In this document: piece after piece, positions 1 through 9,452 of the stretch | How the letters are laid out: the number at the start of each line of letters is the position of its first letter | Numbering within the stretch: the first letter of the stretch is position 1 | Assembly (NCBI RefSeq): GCF_000427805.1 | Contig: NZ_ATYS01000026.1 | Location: 1-64,000, forward strand | DNA from: Budvicia aquatica DSM 5075 = ATCC 35567 | GTDB lineage: Bacteria; Pseudomonadota; Gammaproteobacteria; Enterobacterales; Enterobacteriaceae | Reading direction: 5' to 3' | DNA: 64,000 nt | The notes under the pieces: model-generated | What the model saw: only the letters and a program-made list of their open reading frames with translations | What the model was told of the DNA's origin: nothing | Databases searched by the model: none | Position numbers and translations under genes: made by a program

Positions 1-224
1 ACTAGTTTTTTTGCTTCATCTCGTTTTTGCCTAGCTTCCGTCAATGAGACAATAGGGTAGGTACCTAAAGACATCATTCTGGGTTTACCGCTAAAACGAT
101 ATCGGAAGCGCCATCCTTTAGAGCCATTAGGTTCAATGAGTAACGACAAGCTATTACCGTCAGGTTTACTATAGGGCTTTTCTTTCGGTTTAGCGTGACG
201 GATTTCAAGTTCAGTCAGTGCCAT
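1..224 (-). CDS. P4-type tyrosine integrase, N-terminal part (runs off window)
   Basis: The reverse strand reads from an ATG at 224 to the window edge without a stop, giving 74 residues. The start MALTELEIRHAKPKEKPY and the later stretch GWRFRYRF match the arm-type DNA-binding N-terminal domain (DUF4102) of P4/CP4-family integrases. A good ribosome site (GAGGA, 7 bases before the ATG) supports the start. The catalytic domain lies outside the window. These enzymes usually drive genomic islands, so an island probably extends to the left. The truncated gene just to the right suggests this is the island edge. Family assignment is firm; island content is unknown. Confidence 0.85.
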   Translation of the reverse strand, partial: MALTELEIRHAKPKEKPYSKPDGNSLSLLIEPNGSKGWRFRYRFSGKPRMMSLGTYPIVSLTEARQKRDEAKKL

Positions 225-390
225 AAGTTATCCTCATTCGCTATACATCTACTATTATTACTATACACAGTTCTATACACATATACATATTGATTGGGGT
301 AGTTCTGAGTTGAATTAGATAGAATGGATATCTTCTAGATTGCGGGTGTTAACTAGGTTTACTTGAGTTTTGGAGATTTGTGTTTAAGTA
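225..390. promoter_or_regulatory. Integrase upstream region with CTATACA repeats
   Basis: This AT-rich stretch upstream of the leftward integrase holds three copies of CTATACA (241, 261 and 273) and a related ATATACAT. Short direct repeats beside an integrase gene are the usual form of arm-type recombinase sites or of autoregulatory operators. No gene is visible here. The island end probably lies between about 300 and 390, because the homology to the siderophore protein begins right after it. The exact junction cannot be placed without an uninterrupted relative. Confidence 0.4.
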
Positions 391-1041
391 ATGCAGGCGC
401 CTTCTGCAGGAGGCGGATGTTTCGCGTGGCCCGAGTTTGATGCAGAGAAAGGGCGGTTAGTTTGGCCGGATAATATTGAACGTCCTACGCTAAGAACCTA
501 CAGCCTGCGGCATTTTGATGTGAACCGACAGCAGCTCACCATTGATCTTGTCAGCCATGAGGGCGGTGTTGCTTCGTCGTGGGCTAAAAATGCCAAACCG
601 GGCGATAAACTGGGAATATGGGGGCCGGGCGGGAAAATCTCATTTAACGGTCAGTGGCTGGTGTTGGTCGGGGATATTTCTGCGCTACCGGCTATCAGCT
701 ATAGCCTGGAAATGCTACCGGATGATGCCCAGGGGAAAGCCATTATTGAAGTGCCTTCAGACTCTGATTGTATCCCGCTTAAGGCCCCGGCCGGTATCGA
801 AATTATCTGGCTGGTGCAGCATCAGGGGCAACCGAGCCAACTGGTGGAAGCCGTCACCTCTATTGATATTCCGACTAACGTTTCTCCGCTTATTTGGGGC
901 GGAATGGAGTGTGGTTTAGCTAAAGCACTACGCCGCGGGATTAAACAAAAATTGCGCCTGAGCCGCGATCGGTTTTATCTGATCAATTATTGGCGGCAAG
1001 GGATCCCTGAAGGGGGTTTTAGCCATTTAGATGAAGAGTGA
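391..1041 (+). pseudogene. Siderophore-interacting protein (YqjH/ViuB family), 5'-truncated
   Basis: The 216 residues match the FAD/NAD(P)H-binding ferric-siderophore reductase family: a VASSWA stretch after GG, PGDKLGIWGPGG, and a C-terminal YLINYWRQG that corresponds to the AAYWHAK end of E. coli YqjH. Family members are about 250 residues. The first 40-50 residues, which begin the FAD-binding barrel, are missing. A stop codon lies in frame at 385-387, and the ATG at 391 has no ribosome site. The gene abuts an integrase, so loss of the 5' end through island insertion is the simplest reading. It is probably inactive. A short functional form cannot be excluded. Confidence 0.7.
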
Positions 1042-1164
1042 CGCCATTTTTTATAAAAGGTTACAATATATCGTTATCATGGATATCAATATCGAATACC
1101 GGTTGTAGACGGCCCAAGGGATTCCTGTAAGACTAACATAACTTTTTATTCAGGATGAATAAGT

Positions 1165-3927
1165 ATGGATTCGTTATTCTTAATTGGATTATTGATTCTG
1201 TTTGCTCTTATTGCCTCTCCTATTATGGCAATTATTGCTTTAAATCGGAGTCGTGAAGCAAGGGATGCGACACAGCGTTTAAAGCAACAGGTTGAAGCCT
1301 TACAGAAGCAACTGGCGGCTAAAGAGCGTGAATGGTCAGAGATTCCGGTCGCCCCTCGCCAGCCTGAGAGCGCTGCTCCGGTGCCGGTCAATCAAACCGC
1401 AGTAGTCTCTGATGAGCCCGTGACTGCACCGGCTGAAATGGCGCATAATGTTGACCTAATCGCCGAGCCGGTTATCGCTCAGCAGCAACCTGCTGTACCT
1501 GCTGATACCACTATTTCGGCTCCGGCGCCAACGCCTAAAGCCAACGTTCGCCCGCCTGAAGCAGAGCCGGTAGCTAATCCGCTTGCCGGCGTAGTGTCTT
1601 GGTTTTTTAAAGGCAATCCGGTGGCCAAGCTCGGCATTCTGCTACTCTTTTTTGGTATCGGTTATTTACTCAAATACTCAATCGAACGGGATATGTTCCC
1701 GATTGAGTTACGCTTAGCCGGCGCGGCACTGAGCAGTATTGTGCTGTTAGGGTTGGGCTGGCGTTTACGTAATAAGCAACCACTGTATGGTTTGATTTTG
1801 CAGGGCGGTGCCGTCGGTGCTTTATACATCACGGTATTTGCCGCCTTTAAGCTCTATTTCTTATTGCCTCACCTGTTTGCCTTTGCCCTGATGGTGGTTA
1901 TTTGTGCCGCCAGCGTTGGCCTTGCGGTGATGCAACGGGCCTTGAGTCTGGCGGTTTTAGCCAGTATTGGCGGCTATCTGGCGCCGGTGATGCTATCTAC
2001 CGGCAGCGGCGATCACGTCGGGCTGTTCTCTTATTATTTACTGATATCTGTCGGTATTCTGGCTATCAGCGTTTGGCAGTCGTGGCGGGTGCTTAACCTT
2101 ATCGGCTTTGCCTTTACCTTTGGTATTGCAACACTTTGGGGCGCTAATAATTACCAGCCAGAATATTATCTCTCCTGTCAGCTATTCCTGATTGCTAATC
2201 TGGTGCTATTTAGCTTATTGGCCCAGCTGTTTTCCGTGAAAAATCGGATCAAGCAGCATATGGCAATTGACGGTTCGTTGCTGTTTGGTCCTCCGCTCAT
2301 CGGTTTTGGTATGCAGTACATCATTACTGAACACTGGCCATTCGGACCGGCATTCTCTGCGCTGGGCTTTGGTGTTATTTATCTGATTATCACCTGGGGA
2401 ACGCTGCGTAGATTCCCTGAACAAGGCCGCCGTATCGCCATCGGTTATCTGGCTTTAGGCGCGAGCTTTGTCACCTTGGCCATTCCTTTGGCAATGTCAG
2501 CCCAGTGGACGGCTTTGGCTTGGTCATTAGAAGGCCTTGGTATTCTGTGGTTTGGCCTGCTGCAAGGCCAGCGGCGCATTAGCTGGAGTGGAACAGGTTT
2601 ACTGGCTCTGGCGCTGGCGGCGCAGGTGACGGCGTATTTAGACTATTCATGGGATCCGTCGATTGCTTTAGTTCTGCCCGTTCTTTTCTTGAGCCTGATT
2701 GCGGGTGGTGCGCTGTGGCGTCATTACCGCTCGGAAAATGCCTTATGGCCTCAGTTCAGTTTCGGCTTACTGATTGCCGGTATCGTGGTCTGGCTATGGT
2801 GGCTGATTAGTGCCCCGACGTTCCTTTATCAACTGGTTTACTCAATCGATCCGGTTCTGATGTCTTACGTTATGGATACTGAACTGATTTCTCTTTTGGG
2901 ACTGAGTATTTCAGTATGGATATGGCGAAAGGTCGGTTTACGTTTAGCCTGGCCGGAACTGAAAAATATGGTCTGGCTTCTGTGGCCGGGTGCATTAATT
3001 ACTCTGTTCATTCAGCTCTCTATCCATTCTCACCCGCTGTATTACGGGGCATGGAACCTTATTTGGCTGGCGGTGGTGGCCAGCGCCGGACTATTACTTA
3101 AACGTGATGGTCAAAACCTTAAACCGACTCAGGCGAACGGATTACACCTGTCTCTATTCTGGATGGTTTTACTGCTTGTCGGTTCCGAAATTTTCTGGCG
3201 GGCTAATCAGCTTGCCTGGGGAATGAACGAATGGCGTTTCTATCTGCAAATTGTCAGTTCATCTATCGTGATTTTAGGGCTGTGGATTGCCGAGCGCAGG
3301 ACGTGTTGGCCGGTTGCTGCCCATCCGAGGGTATACTGGCTGGCCAGCTTGCCATTGGTATTCATCATTATCGGCCTGTTGGCATACGGTAATTTGCTGG
3401 ACGGACAGATCGTTAACTGGACTTATGTGCCGTTGGTCAATCCTCTGGAGGAGGGCGCGATATTCGGGCTATTAATGCTGTTTGTGAGCCTGCGCCGGAT
3501 AGCGCCATTGTCCGGGCAGATGCAACCATTAATTACACTTTGGACGCCTTGGGTAGTCTGGGGACTTGCCGGTTGGTGGTTGAATGGCAGCCTGCTGCGC
3601 GCGTTGGCGCACTATGCTGATTTACCATGGTGGTTTGATACGCTGTGGGCTTCGCGCTTGATACAGACAACCTTTGCCATTGTTTGGGCATTAGTGGCTC
3701 TGATTTGTATGGTTTACTCTGCCCGCACCGGACGCCGTATTGCCTGGTTTGCCGGTGCCGGAGTACTGGGGATTGTGATTGCTAAATTGTTCTTAGTCGA
3801 CAGTGCAAACGGCGGTGGTCTGGCGCGGGCGGTGGCATTCTTAGGTGTTGCCGTGCTGCTGCTGATTGTCGGATATTTCTCACCGTTACCGCCTCGCCAG
3901 CGGATTGATAAGGAGTCAAAGGCATGA
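1165..3927 (+). CDS. DUF2339 family polytopic membrane protein
   Basis: This 920-residue protein has an N-terminal membrane anchor, then a basic/coiled stretch (about 25-55) and a Pro/Ala-rich linker (about 65-130). More than twenty hydrophobic segments fill the remainder. This is the DUF2339 architecture; the biochemical role is not known. AGGATG lies 8 bases before the ATG. The stop overlaps the start of the next gene (ATGA), a DUF3999 protein, and these two families commonly occur together, so they probably act as one inner-membrane/periplasm unit. No transporter signature is obvious. Confidence 0.85.
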   Translation: MDSLFLIGLLILFALIASPIMAIIALNRSREARDATQRLKQQVEALQKQLAAKEREWSEIPVAPRQPESAAPVPVNQTAVVSDEPVTAPAEMAHNVDLIAEPVIAQQQPAVPADTTISAPAPTPKANVRPPEAEPVANPLAGVVSWFFKGNPVAKLGILLLFFGIGYLLKYSIERDMFPIELRLAGAALSSIVLLGLGWRLRNKQPLYGLILQGGAVGALYITVFAAFKLYFLLPHLFAFALMVVICAASVGLAVMQRALSLAVLASIGGYLAPVMLSTGSGDHVGLFSYYLLISVGILAISVWQSWRVLNLIGFAFTFGIATLWGANNYQPEYYLSCQLFLIANLVLFSLLAQLFSVKNRIKQHMAIDGSLLFGPPLIGFGMQYIITEHWPFGPAFSALGFGVIYLIITWGTLRRFPEQGRRIAIGYLALGASFVTLAIPLAMSAQWTALAWSLEGLGILWFGLLQGQRRISWSGTGLLALALAAQVTAYLDYSWDPSIALVLPVLFLSLIAGGALWRHYRSENALWPQFSFGLLIAGIVVWLWWLISAPTFLYQLVYSIDPVLMSYVMDTELISLLGLSISVWIWRKVGLRLAWPELKNMVWLLWPGALITLFIQLSIHSHPLYYGAWNLIWLAVVASAGLLLKRDGQNLKPTQANGLHLSLFWMVLLLVGSEIFWRANQLAWGMNEWRFYLQIVSSSIVILGLWIAERRTCWPVAAHPRVYWLASLPLVFIIIGLLAYGNLLDGQIVNWTYVPLVNPLEEGAIFGLLMLFVSLRRIAPLSGQMQPLITLWTPWVVWGLAGWWLNGSLLRALAHYADLPWWFDTLWASRLIQTTFAIVWALVALICMVYSARTGRRIAWFAGAGVLGIVIAKLFLVDSANGGGLARAVAFLGVAVLLLIVGYFSPLPPRQRIDKESKA

Positions 3928-5357
3928 TGTTTTTAAAGGATATAACAATGCTAACGTTTCGACTAAGAGCCGGGTTGGCGATGCTTTGCCTACCGTTTGC
4001 TTTTTCTGTTCAGGCAGAGGATGCGCCGCTGACGCCGATGGACTTCTATCAGGGCGCGGAGGTGAGCAGCTATGAAACGTCGCCGTTTTATCGTTTGACC
4101 TTGCCCGAATCTGTTTATTTAAATACCGCATGGCCCGATCTGCGCGATGTTCGGGTATTTAACAACGCGGGGAAGGCGGTAACCTTTGCGCTTAGCCAAG
4201 TGGACACGCCAAAAACGGAGCAGAAAGTTATCCCGTTGCATATCTTCCCGATGGCTATGAACGTGGTTAAATCGACTACCGAAGAGGCTAAAAATAAGGT
4301 CACCTTAAAATCATCTAACGGCGTCGAAATCAACCTCTATCAGGATGGCGATAGCGCTTCAGCGACCTCATTTTTATTACAGGTAGATGAAGGGACGAAG
4401 CTGGACAGCGGCTTTAACCAAATATTACTTAGCTGGGATCGGCCAAAAAATAACTGGCAGACTAAGGTTTCGCTGTACAGCAGTGAAGACCTGAAAGAGT
4501 GGGATAAGCAGGCAGAGAATGCACCGCTGATGGACCTGACTTCAGGAACCGAGCGCCTGCTGCTGAATCATATTGATATCAACGGCTACAATACCAGCCG
4601 CAATTCCCGCTACTGGCTGCTGGTGATTGAAGGTGATGGCAACGCTGCATCGCCCGTTATTGCCAAAGCCGAAGGTGTGGTGATTAATCGCTATTCTCAG
4701 ACTGAAACGTTTGAACTGCCTTTTAGCGCTACCGTGATATCCGATAGGGAAGTTGAGTATCATTTAGTTCGACCTCAACCGTTGTCCAGCCTGTCGATTT
4801 TACTCAATGAAAACAATACGGTATTACCTATCAGCGTTGAGTACCGTAGCCAGGCAACGGACGAGCAATGGCTGCCTTTAGCTAAAACGGTTATTTATCA
4901 AATGGAAGACAACCGTGCTTCAGAGCCGCTGGCGTTGGATCAATCTCTGGTTCAGGCCATCCGGATTAAAGCGATTAGCGGTAGCTGGGGGGAACTGCCT
5001 CCTACGGTAACCGGTAAGAGAAGTCAGGTTGACGTAATATTTAATGCTCAGGGCAGCCCGCCTTATGCTTTAGCTTGGGGATCCCATTTAGCCTCATCAG
5101 CCAGTATTGATGCTAAGCAGTTGGTTCCTGCGAGTGAATTACCGGCTGACGGATTATCCGGATTACCGCAGGCTTATCTCGCTGAACCCTTTATTCTGGG
5201 CGGTGAAGAACGTCTGAAAGCGACAGATCCGGCACAGAGCAGCAGTCAGTGGCAAACATGGCTGCTGTGGGGCATGTTAATTCTTGGCGTTTTAGGCTTA
5301 GGGTTTATTGTGCTGAAGCTGGCTCGGGAAGTTATGGGATCGAAAGATAACAAGTAG
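3924..5357 (+). CDS. DUF3999 family exported, membrane-anchored protein
   Basis: This 477-residue protein has a signal peptide (about residues 9-30, likely cleavage after VQA), a long periplasmic domain and one C-terminal membrane helix (about 440-465) followed by a short basic tail. It matches DUF3999, the usual partner of DUF2339. The start at 3924 overlaps the upstream stop and has AAGGAG 8 bases before it. A second in-frame ATG at 3948, with AAAGGA before it, gives a more typical signal peptide and could be the true start. The function is unknown; translational coupling to the upstream gene is clear. Confidence 0.85.
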   Translation: MMFLKDITMLTFRLRAGLAMLCLPFAFSVQAEDAPLTPMDFYQGAEVSSYETSPFYRLTLPESVYLNTAWPDLRDVRVFNNAGKAVTFALSQVDTPKTEQKVIPLHIFPMAMNVVKSTTEEAKNKVTLKSSNGVEINLYQDGDSASATSFLLQVDEGTKLDSGFNQILLSWDRPKNNWQTKVSLYSSEDLKEWDKQAENAPLMDLTSGTERLLLNHIDINGYNTSRNSRYWLLVIEGDGNAASPVIAKAEGVVINRYSQTETFELPFSATVISDREVEYHLVRPQPLSSLSILLNENNTVLPISVEYRSQATDEQWLPLAKTVIYQMEDNRASEPLALDQSLVQAIRIKAISGSWGELPPTVTGKRSQVDVIFNAQGSPPYALAWGSHLASSASIDAKQLVPASELPADGLSGLPQAYLAEPFILGGEERLKATDPAQSSSQWQTWLLWGMLILGVLGLGFIVLKLAREVMGSKDNK

Positions 5358-5510
5358 AATTGCCTGATTTTTGGGGCGTATATTTAAGTATTGATTAAGA
5401 GAAAATGGGGTTCGGCCCTTAAGTCGTTCCCCTAAATCACCGCCCCTAAGGTCGTTATGCCCGTCGCATAGCGAATGTTTGCTTCGCCTACGGCTCGCGT
5501 TCCGGCTTCG

Positions 5511-5870
5511 GCCCACTGCTGTCCGGGATAAATAGAGTCCACTTCAACCAATTGATGACAAAATGATTCAATTTAGTTTTATCGTAAATTTCGTCCGCAA
5601 AAAGAATGTCGAAATATAATCTTTTTCTAGCGGCCGAGGGGCGATATTTTTAAGCTCAATGAGCTCCGGGCCTAGCTTTCCTAGATATAACGGGCGCTCC
5701 GGCGGCTTTCGCCGCTACGACCCCAACGGACAAAGCCTTAGGGAACGGCGTTGAACAACACGGAGTGTTGGCCAAAGAGCTGGCGACAGGAAGTAGCCAG
5801 TAAAGCTCTCCCTGCGTTTGACCCTTTTAAAACCAACATATTGTTGTATTTATCCCGGACAGCAGTGGGC
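5511..5870. repeat. Intergenic element bounded by 24-bp perfect inverted repeats
   Basis: No gene is visible in 5358-5997. The block 5511-5534 (GCCCACTGCTGTCCGGGATA followed by AATA) recurs as its exact reverse complement at 5847-5870. Weaker similarity extends outside both ends. The ~310-bp interior has several GC-rich short hairpins and no coding potential. This is the form of a MITE-like or other non-autonomous repeat. No target-site duplication could be identified, and no transposase is present. Confidence 0.6.
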
Positions 5871-5997
5871 TTGCGCCGGGATGACGATTGAGTGGAACAT
5901 CATATAGACATGCTTAACCGATCGGTATTAGTGCTTAACGATCCGGTTTTTATCATTGATAAACTGACCAATGAAATGCATCACCCATAAAAATAAG

Positions 5998-6441
5998 TCA
6001 GATGTCTTTTTCTAATTTAGGTCCGGAAGCTTTAGCTGCATCTGTTTCTGTCTGGTCAGTTGAGGGCTTAGGTTGTTGAGGTTGATGCGGCTCAGGCTGC
6101 ATGATTACCGGAGATTCAGGGGCTGAAAATGCTTTGATATCGCGGTTAATCAATAGTGCTAACACGGTTCGAATAATCACCACGGTGAGTAGTGAGGCTA
6201 GCTGTCTGTAGTCTGGTTCCAAAATGGTTTTCAGAACATCAGCCGCAATCAGGATATCTAACCCCAACAACAGGTATGAACCCAGCTTGGTTCGTGCTTT
6301 TCTTAGGCCGTTGAAATCGGCAGCACCATTTTTTATTTCACTTTTAATAAAGCAAAATATGGCAATAAAAGCACCGTAAGCAATGATTAATATACTGATG
6401 ACTAAAAGTATATTGGCAATGAAGTTAAGAATGTTTCCCAT
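5998..6441 (-). CDS. DUF1622 family membrane protein
   Basis: The 147 residues contain three predicted membrane segments (about 5-33, 54-72 and 80-100). The conserved DUF1622 core is visible: an LG..LLLGLDILIAADVLKT helix and a following IIRTVLALLINRDI helix. The last 45 residues are Pro/Gln/Glu-rich and probably disordered. AGGGA precedes the ATG at 6441. The family has no established function. The gene lies alone on the reverse strand behind the inverted-repeat element. Confidence 0.85.
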   Translation of the reverse strand: MGNILNFIANILLVISILIIAYGAFIAIFCFIKSEIKNGAADFNGLRKARTKLGSYLLLGLDILIAADVLKTILEPDYRQLASLLTVVIIRTVLALLINRDIKAFSAPESPVIMQPEPHQPQQPKPSTDQTETDAAKASGPKLEKDI

Positions 6442-6622
6442 ATTAATATCCCTGTAATTGGTGAACCTTGAGTCGCTTACTCTCTTTTCCTAAAGATTAG
6501 CTCATGGATTAGCATCGCATGAATTAGCGTCTCAAAATAGCTGTCAATATTCCCTGTTTTGGTACTGGCTGTTTGACCACTAACAGGGGGGATATGTTCC
6601 ATGGCGGGAAGAATAAATAGGG

Positions 6623-6892
6623 TCAGACGATCATTGTCAGGAGAAACAGCTTTCCTTTTAACACGTCTTCAGGTGCGGTAATCACTTTTATATCCATAAC
6701 TTTGAGCAGATAGCTGGGAGTCATCGTGATGTGCGGTGAGTTTTTATTGTTATAACGCAGCTTAAATAGCTCATGCATATCGTCTTTTCGCATAACGATA
6801 AGTAGCTTCTCAGGCGAAACTTTACCGTATTGCAGGTAAATATCTTCTTTTTTACGTTGAATACCTTCAATTAGCTGTTCAAGTAAGGGCAT
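6623..6892 (-). CDS. Small hypothetical protein (89 aa)
   Basis: I do not recognise this family. The protein is soluble and mixed-charge, with a helical N-terminus (LLEQLIEGIQRKKEDIYLQY) and no membrane or signal segment. I take the ATG at 6892, which has GAGAG 6 bases before it, over an upstream TTG at 6898. It is transcribed in the same direction as the DUF1622 gene, about 180 bases upstream of it. A real gene is likely but not proven. Confidence 0.5.
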   Translation of the reverse strand: MPLLEQLIEGIQRKKEDIYLQYGKVSPEKLLIVMRKDDMHELFKLRYNNKNSPHITMTPSYLLKVMDIKVITAPEDVLKGKLFLLTMIV

Positions 6893-7096
6893 GGTCAACT
6901 CTCTGGGCCGGGACGCTGGGAAGATAAAATAAAAATCAAAGTATCACTATTTTTAACGTTTAGAAATAGCATGTTAGCTTTGTGGCTAAACATATTTTGA
7001 CAGGCAGAGATTTTCCATCATCTATTTTAAAAGCGTGTTGACCAATGTAGAGTTGATTGAGGCATATTTTTTCAACGCAATAAGAGAGAGCAATCG

Positions 7097-8281
7097 GTGA
7101 TAGCGTCAGGCAAGCGATGTTTCTTACTCATCACTCTGGTATTGATAGGTCTTAACCTACGGCCGTTGCTTACCTCCATCGGACCGCTGTTGCCGGAGAT
7201 TCGTTTGGCAACGGGAATGAGTTTTAGCACCGCCGCATTATTGACTACGCTACCGGTATTAATGATGGGCGTTCTTGCTCTGGCCAATGGCTGGCTAAGC
7301 CGTTTATGGGGGGAGCGAACGGCGATAAGCTTGAGCTTATTGGCCATCGTATTGGGGGCGCTTATTCGTGAGTTTCCTCCCTCAGCCTCTTTGCTTTTAG
7401 GCAGTGCATTGCTGGGCGGATTAGGCATTGGTGTTATTCAGGCCGTTATCCCATCAGTGATTAAACGCAATTTCACCCATAGAATGCCGATGGTCACCGG
7501 TTTGTGGGCCGCAGCATTAATGGGGGGCGGTGGTCTTGGGGCATGGCTAACGCCTGAAATTAGTCACTTCAGTACTCAGTGGCATAGTGCGCTGGCATGG
7601 TGGTCGTTACCGGCAATATTGGCGCTGCTTTGTTGGTGGTCGATCGGGCGCCATATTTCTCCGCCAGTGATAGCTAGCCAACCTCGGTCATTAAAATGGG
7701 TTTCAAGTCCAAGAGCCTGGTTGCTGGGCCTCTATTTTGGACTGATTAACGGCGGATATATGAGCCTGATTGCCTGGCTTCCGCCATTCTATATTCAGCT
7801 TGGATGGTTGCCTGGAGCCAGTGGCATTTTACTGGCTTTAATGACGGTAGGTCAGGTTTTCGGGGCATTATTGCTGCCGCTATTCATTCGAGGCTCCGAT
7901 AGGCGTCCGCTGCTATTACTTACTTTGTTACTGCAGTTGATTGGCTTTGGTGGCTTTTTACTCGCTCCTACGCTTTTCCCTGTAGCTTGGGCTTTAGCCT
8001 GTGGAATCGGATTGGGTGGTGCTTTTCCTCTTTGTCTGATATTGGCATTAGAACACCATAAAGAGCCGCTATTAGCCGGACGGTTGGTGGCATTTATGCA
8101 AGGAATCGGCTTTTTATTGGCAGGGGCTACGCCTTATTTTTCCGGTGTTTTAAGAGATCTTACCGGCAGTTATCAGGCCGGTTGGCTACTGCACGGCGTG
8201 CTGGTGATTATCCTGATAGGGCTTACTCTACGGTTTAACCCTCGAAGTTATATAGACAAAATAGAACGCCGGAGAGCTTAA
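7097..8281 (+). CDS. CynX/NimT-family MFS transporter
   Basis: This 394-residue protein has about twelve membrane helices and the CynX/NimT (YeaN-like) N-terminal signature LIGLNLRPLLTSIGPLLPEI. A glycine-rich GLWAAALMGGGGLGAW stretch lies in helix 5. Characterised relatives move cyanate or 2-nitroimidazole; most have unknown substrates, so I do not assign one. The start is GTG at 7097 with AGAGAG upstream. The stop shares TTAA with the stop of the convergent RES toxin gene, leaving no room for a terminator between them. Confidence 0.85.
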   Translation: MIASGKRCFLLITLVLIGLNLRPLLTSIGPLLPEIRLATGMSFSTAALLTTLPVLMMGVLALANGWLSRLWGERTAISLSLLAIVLGALIREFPPSASLLLGSALLGGLGIGVIQAVIPSVIKRNFTHRMPMVTGLWAAALMGGGGLGAWLTPEISHFSTQWHSALAWWSLPAILALLCWWSIGRHISPPVIASQPRSLKWVSSPRAWLLGLYFGLINGGYMSLIAWLPPFYIQLGWLPGASGILLALMTVGQVFGALLLPLFIRGSDRRPLLLLTLLLQLIGFGGFLLAPTLFPVAWALACGIGLGGAFPLCLILALEHHKEPLLAGRLVAFMQGIGFLLAGATPYFSGVLRDLTGSYQAGWLLHGVLVIILIGLTLRFNPRSYIDKIERRRA

Positions 8282-8742
8282 TTTCCTCGTAGCCGTTGGT
8301 CAAATTTTAGCGGTCTTTGTTCCACAGATTCTAAGTATGCGATCAGCTCATGGTGGTGCGGATTAAGTATGGCATTATATTCTGCGGGTACGATAACCGA
8401 GGGAACCAGCAAGGCGACCGAGGAGTAGCTCTCTAACCAACTGTCGCCAATATCCATGGTTTCATCGGGTGCCGGATAATTCTGCCAATGTCGGCTTAAT
8501 GACGAGCTGTCTAATTCGATAATTTGTTCGTCAGGAACGTCAATGGTCAGCATACTATAGCTATCCATTAGCTGGCTTTTTTGCAGATGAACCAGCATTT
8601 CTAGCATAGCTAAAGAGAGGCTCGATGCGACATAAATTGCGGCATAGCCGGGATGATTCCAGCGCCCGCCGTATTGCTCTGCTCCAAAGCCGGACCATGC
8701 AGAGCTGATGTGTTTGGTTTTAATAATTCGATAAAACCTCAT
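8278..8742 (-). CDS. RES-domain toxin of a type II toxin-antitoxin system
   Basis: The 154 residues match the RES family: YRI near the N-terminus, GRWNHPG (about residue 26), then YVASSLSLAMLEMLVH and VPSVIVPAEYNAILNPHH. The conserved Arg, Glu and Ser that name the family are present. Characterised members (MbcT, RES-Xre) degrade NAD+ and stop growth. The start overlaps the antitoxin stop by 4 bases (ATGA), so the two are translationally coupled. Length is typical and the gene looks intact. Confidence 0.9.
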   Translation of the reverse strand: MRFYRIIKTKHISSAWSGFGAEQYGGRWNHPGYAAIYVASSLSLAMLEMLVHLQKSQLMDSYSMLTIDVPDEQIIELDSSSLSRHWQNYPAPDETMDIGDSWLESYSSVALLVPSVIVPAEYNAILNPHHHELIAYLESVEQRPLKFDQRLRGN

Positions 8743-9203
8743 GAAAACACACCGTGTTCCAGCCGGCCGATTAAGTTGGTGACTTCCAGTGCACCGGTTT
8801 CAGTGGCCAGCATTTCTTTTGGTGAATGATGGCCTAAGGTACTGGCCGACGTATTGAACCATTCGACGGCTGCCTTTTTGTCACCTTCAAACAGGGCAAT
8901 GGCCGAATCCATAATCCGTACCAAACGAGCAACTCGCTCGCTCTCTTCCGGCTTTAGCCTGCCATGTTCTGTTTTGCGTCGGGCAAAGCTACGCTCATTG
9001 ATTCCGGTGGCATTCAGAATATACATTTTTGATACGTCCAGTTCATCGTTGAGTCGAGTGATGATATCAATGGATAAACCTTTTTGAATGGCATTAATCA
9101 ATTCAATTCCGCCACTTGCAGGCAACCCTGCACTTTGCCAAAGTTTTGGCTGTGCGTGATGCGTTGATTCTGTGAGCCTGTATTGGGATTTGTTAGTCAT
9201 CAT
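8739..9203 (-). CDS. Xre/MbcA/ParS-type antitoxin
   Basis: The 154 residues have an N-terminal helix-turn-helix-like domain (about 35-90) containing TGINERSFARRK. The C-terminal toxin-binding domain (DUF2384-type, about 95-150) contains WFNTSASTLGHHSPKEML and ends in GALEVTNLIGRLEHGVFS. It neutralises the RES toxin encoded next and should repress its own promoter, which carries two TGACAG-TGTCA dyads. Two adjacent ATGs occur at 9203 and 9200, with GAGAG upstream. The antitoxin-first order is standard for this family. Confidence 0.9.
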   Translation of the reverse strand: MMTNKSQYRLTESTHHAQPKLWQSAGLPASGGIELINAIQKGLSIDIITRLNDELDVSKMYILNATGINERSFARRKTEHGRLKPEESERVARLVRIMDSAIALFEGDKKAAVEWFNTSASTLGHHSPKEMLATETGALEVTNLIGRLEHGVFS

Positions 9204-9224
9204 GTTTTATCTCTCTGTTTTATC

Positions 9225-9259
9225 TGACAGCTGTCATTACTATAGCATGACAGTTGTCA
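9225..9259 (-). promoter_or_regulatory. Paired operator dyads for the RES-Xre operon
   Basis: Two 12-bp dyads, TGACAGCTGTCA (9225-9236, perfect) and TGACAGTTGTCA (9248-9259), lie 23 bp apart centre to centre, just upstream of the antitoxin gene. Between them the reverse strand carries TATAGT, a plausible -10. Two sites about two helical turns apart fit cooperative binding by the antitoxin or toxin-antitoxin complex. That binding is inferred. Confidence 0.7.
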
Positions 9260-9452
9260 GGTGCTGAGTAATAAATAGACAATTAATTATTCAATTAAAG
9301 ATATGTGGGGGTTATGAATCTGATAACGGGTAAAAGTTCAGCGTATTCAATAACGCCATGTAATGCTAAATACCACAAGGGATTTGACTCTCATATGGAA
9401 GGTTATAGCGGTAATTTAGGGGTGAAAGTCAGCTTCTGATTGGTAGATTAAA

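Noticed and set aside
6477-6602. 41-codon reverse-strand ORF beginning MEHIPPVSGQ between the small unknown and the DUF1622 gene
   Set aside because: It has no ribosome site and no recognisable family; it could be a chance frame. It might merit a ribosome-profiling check.
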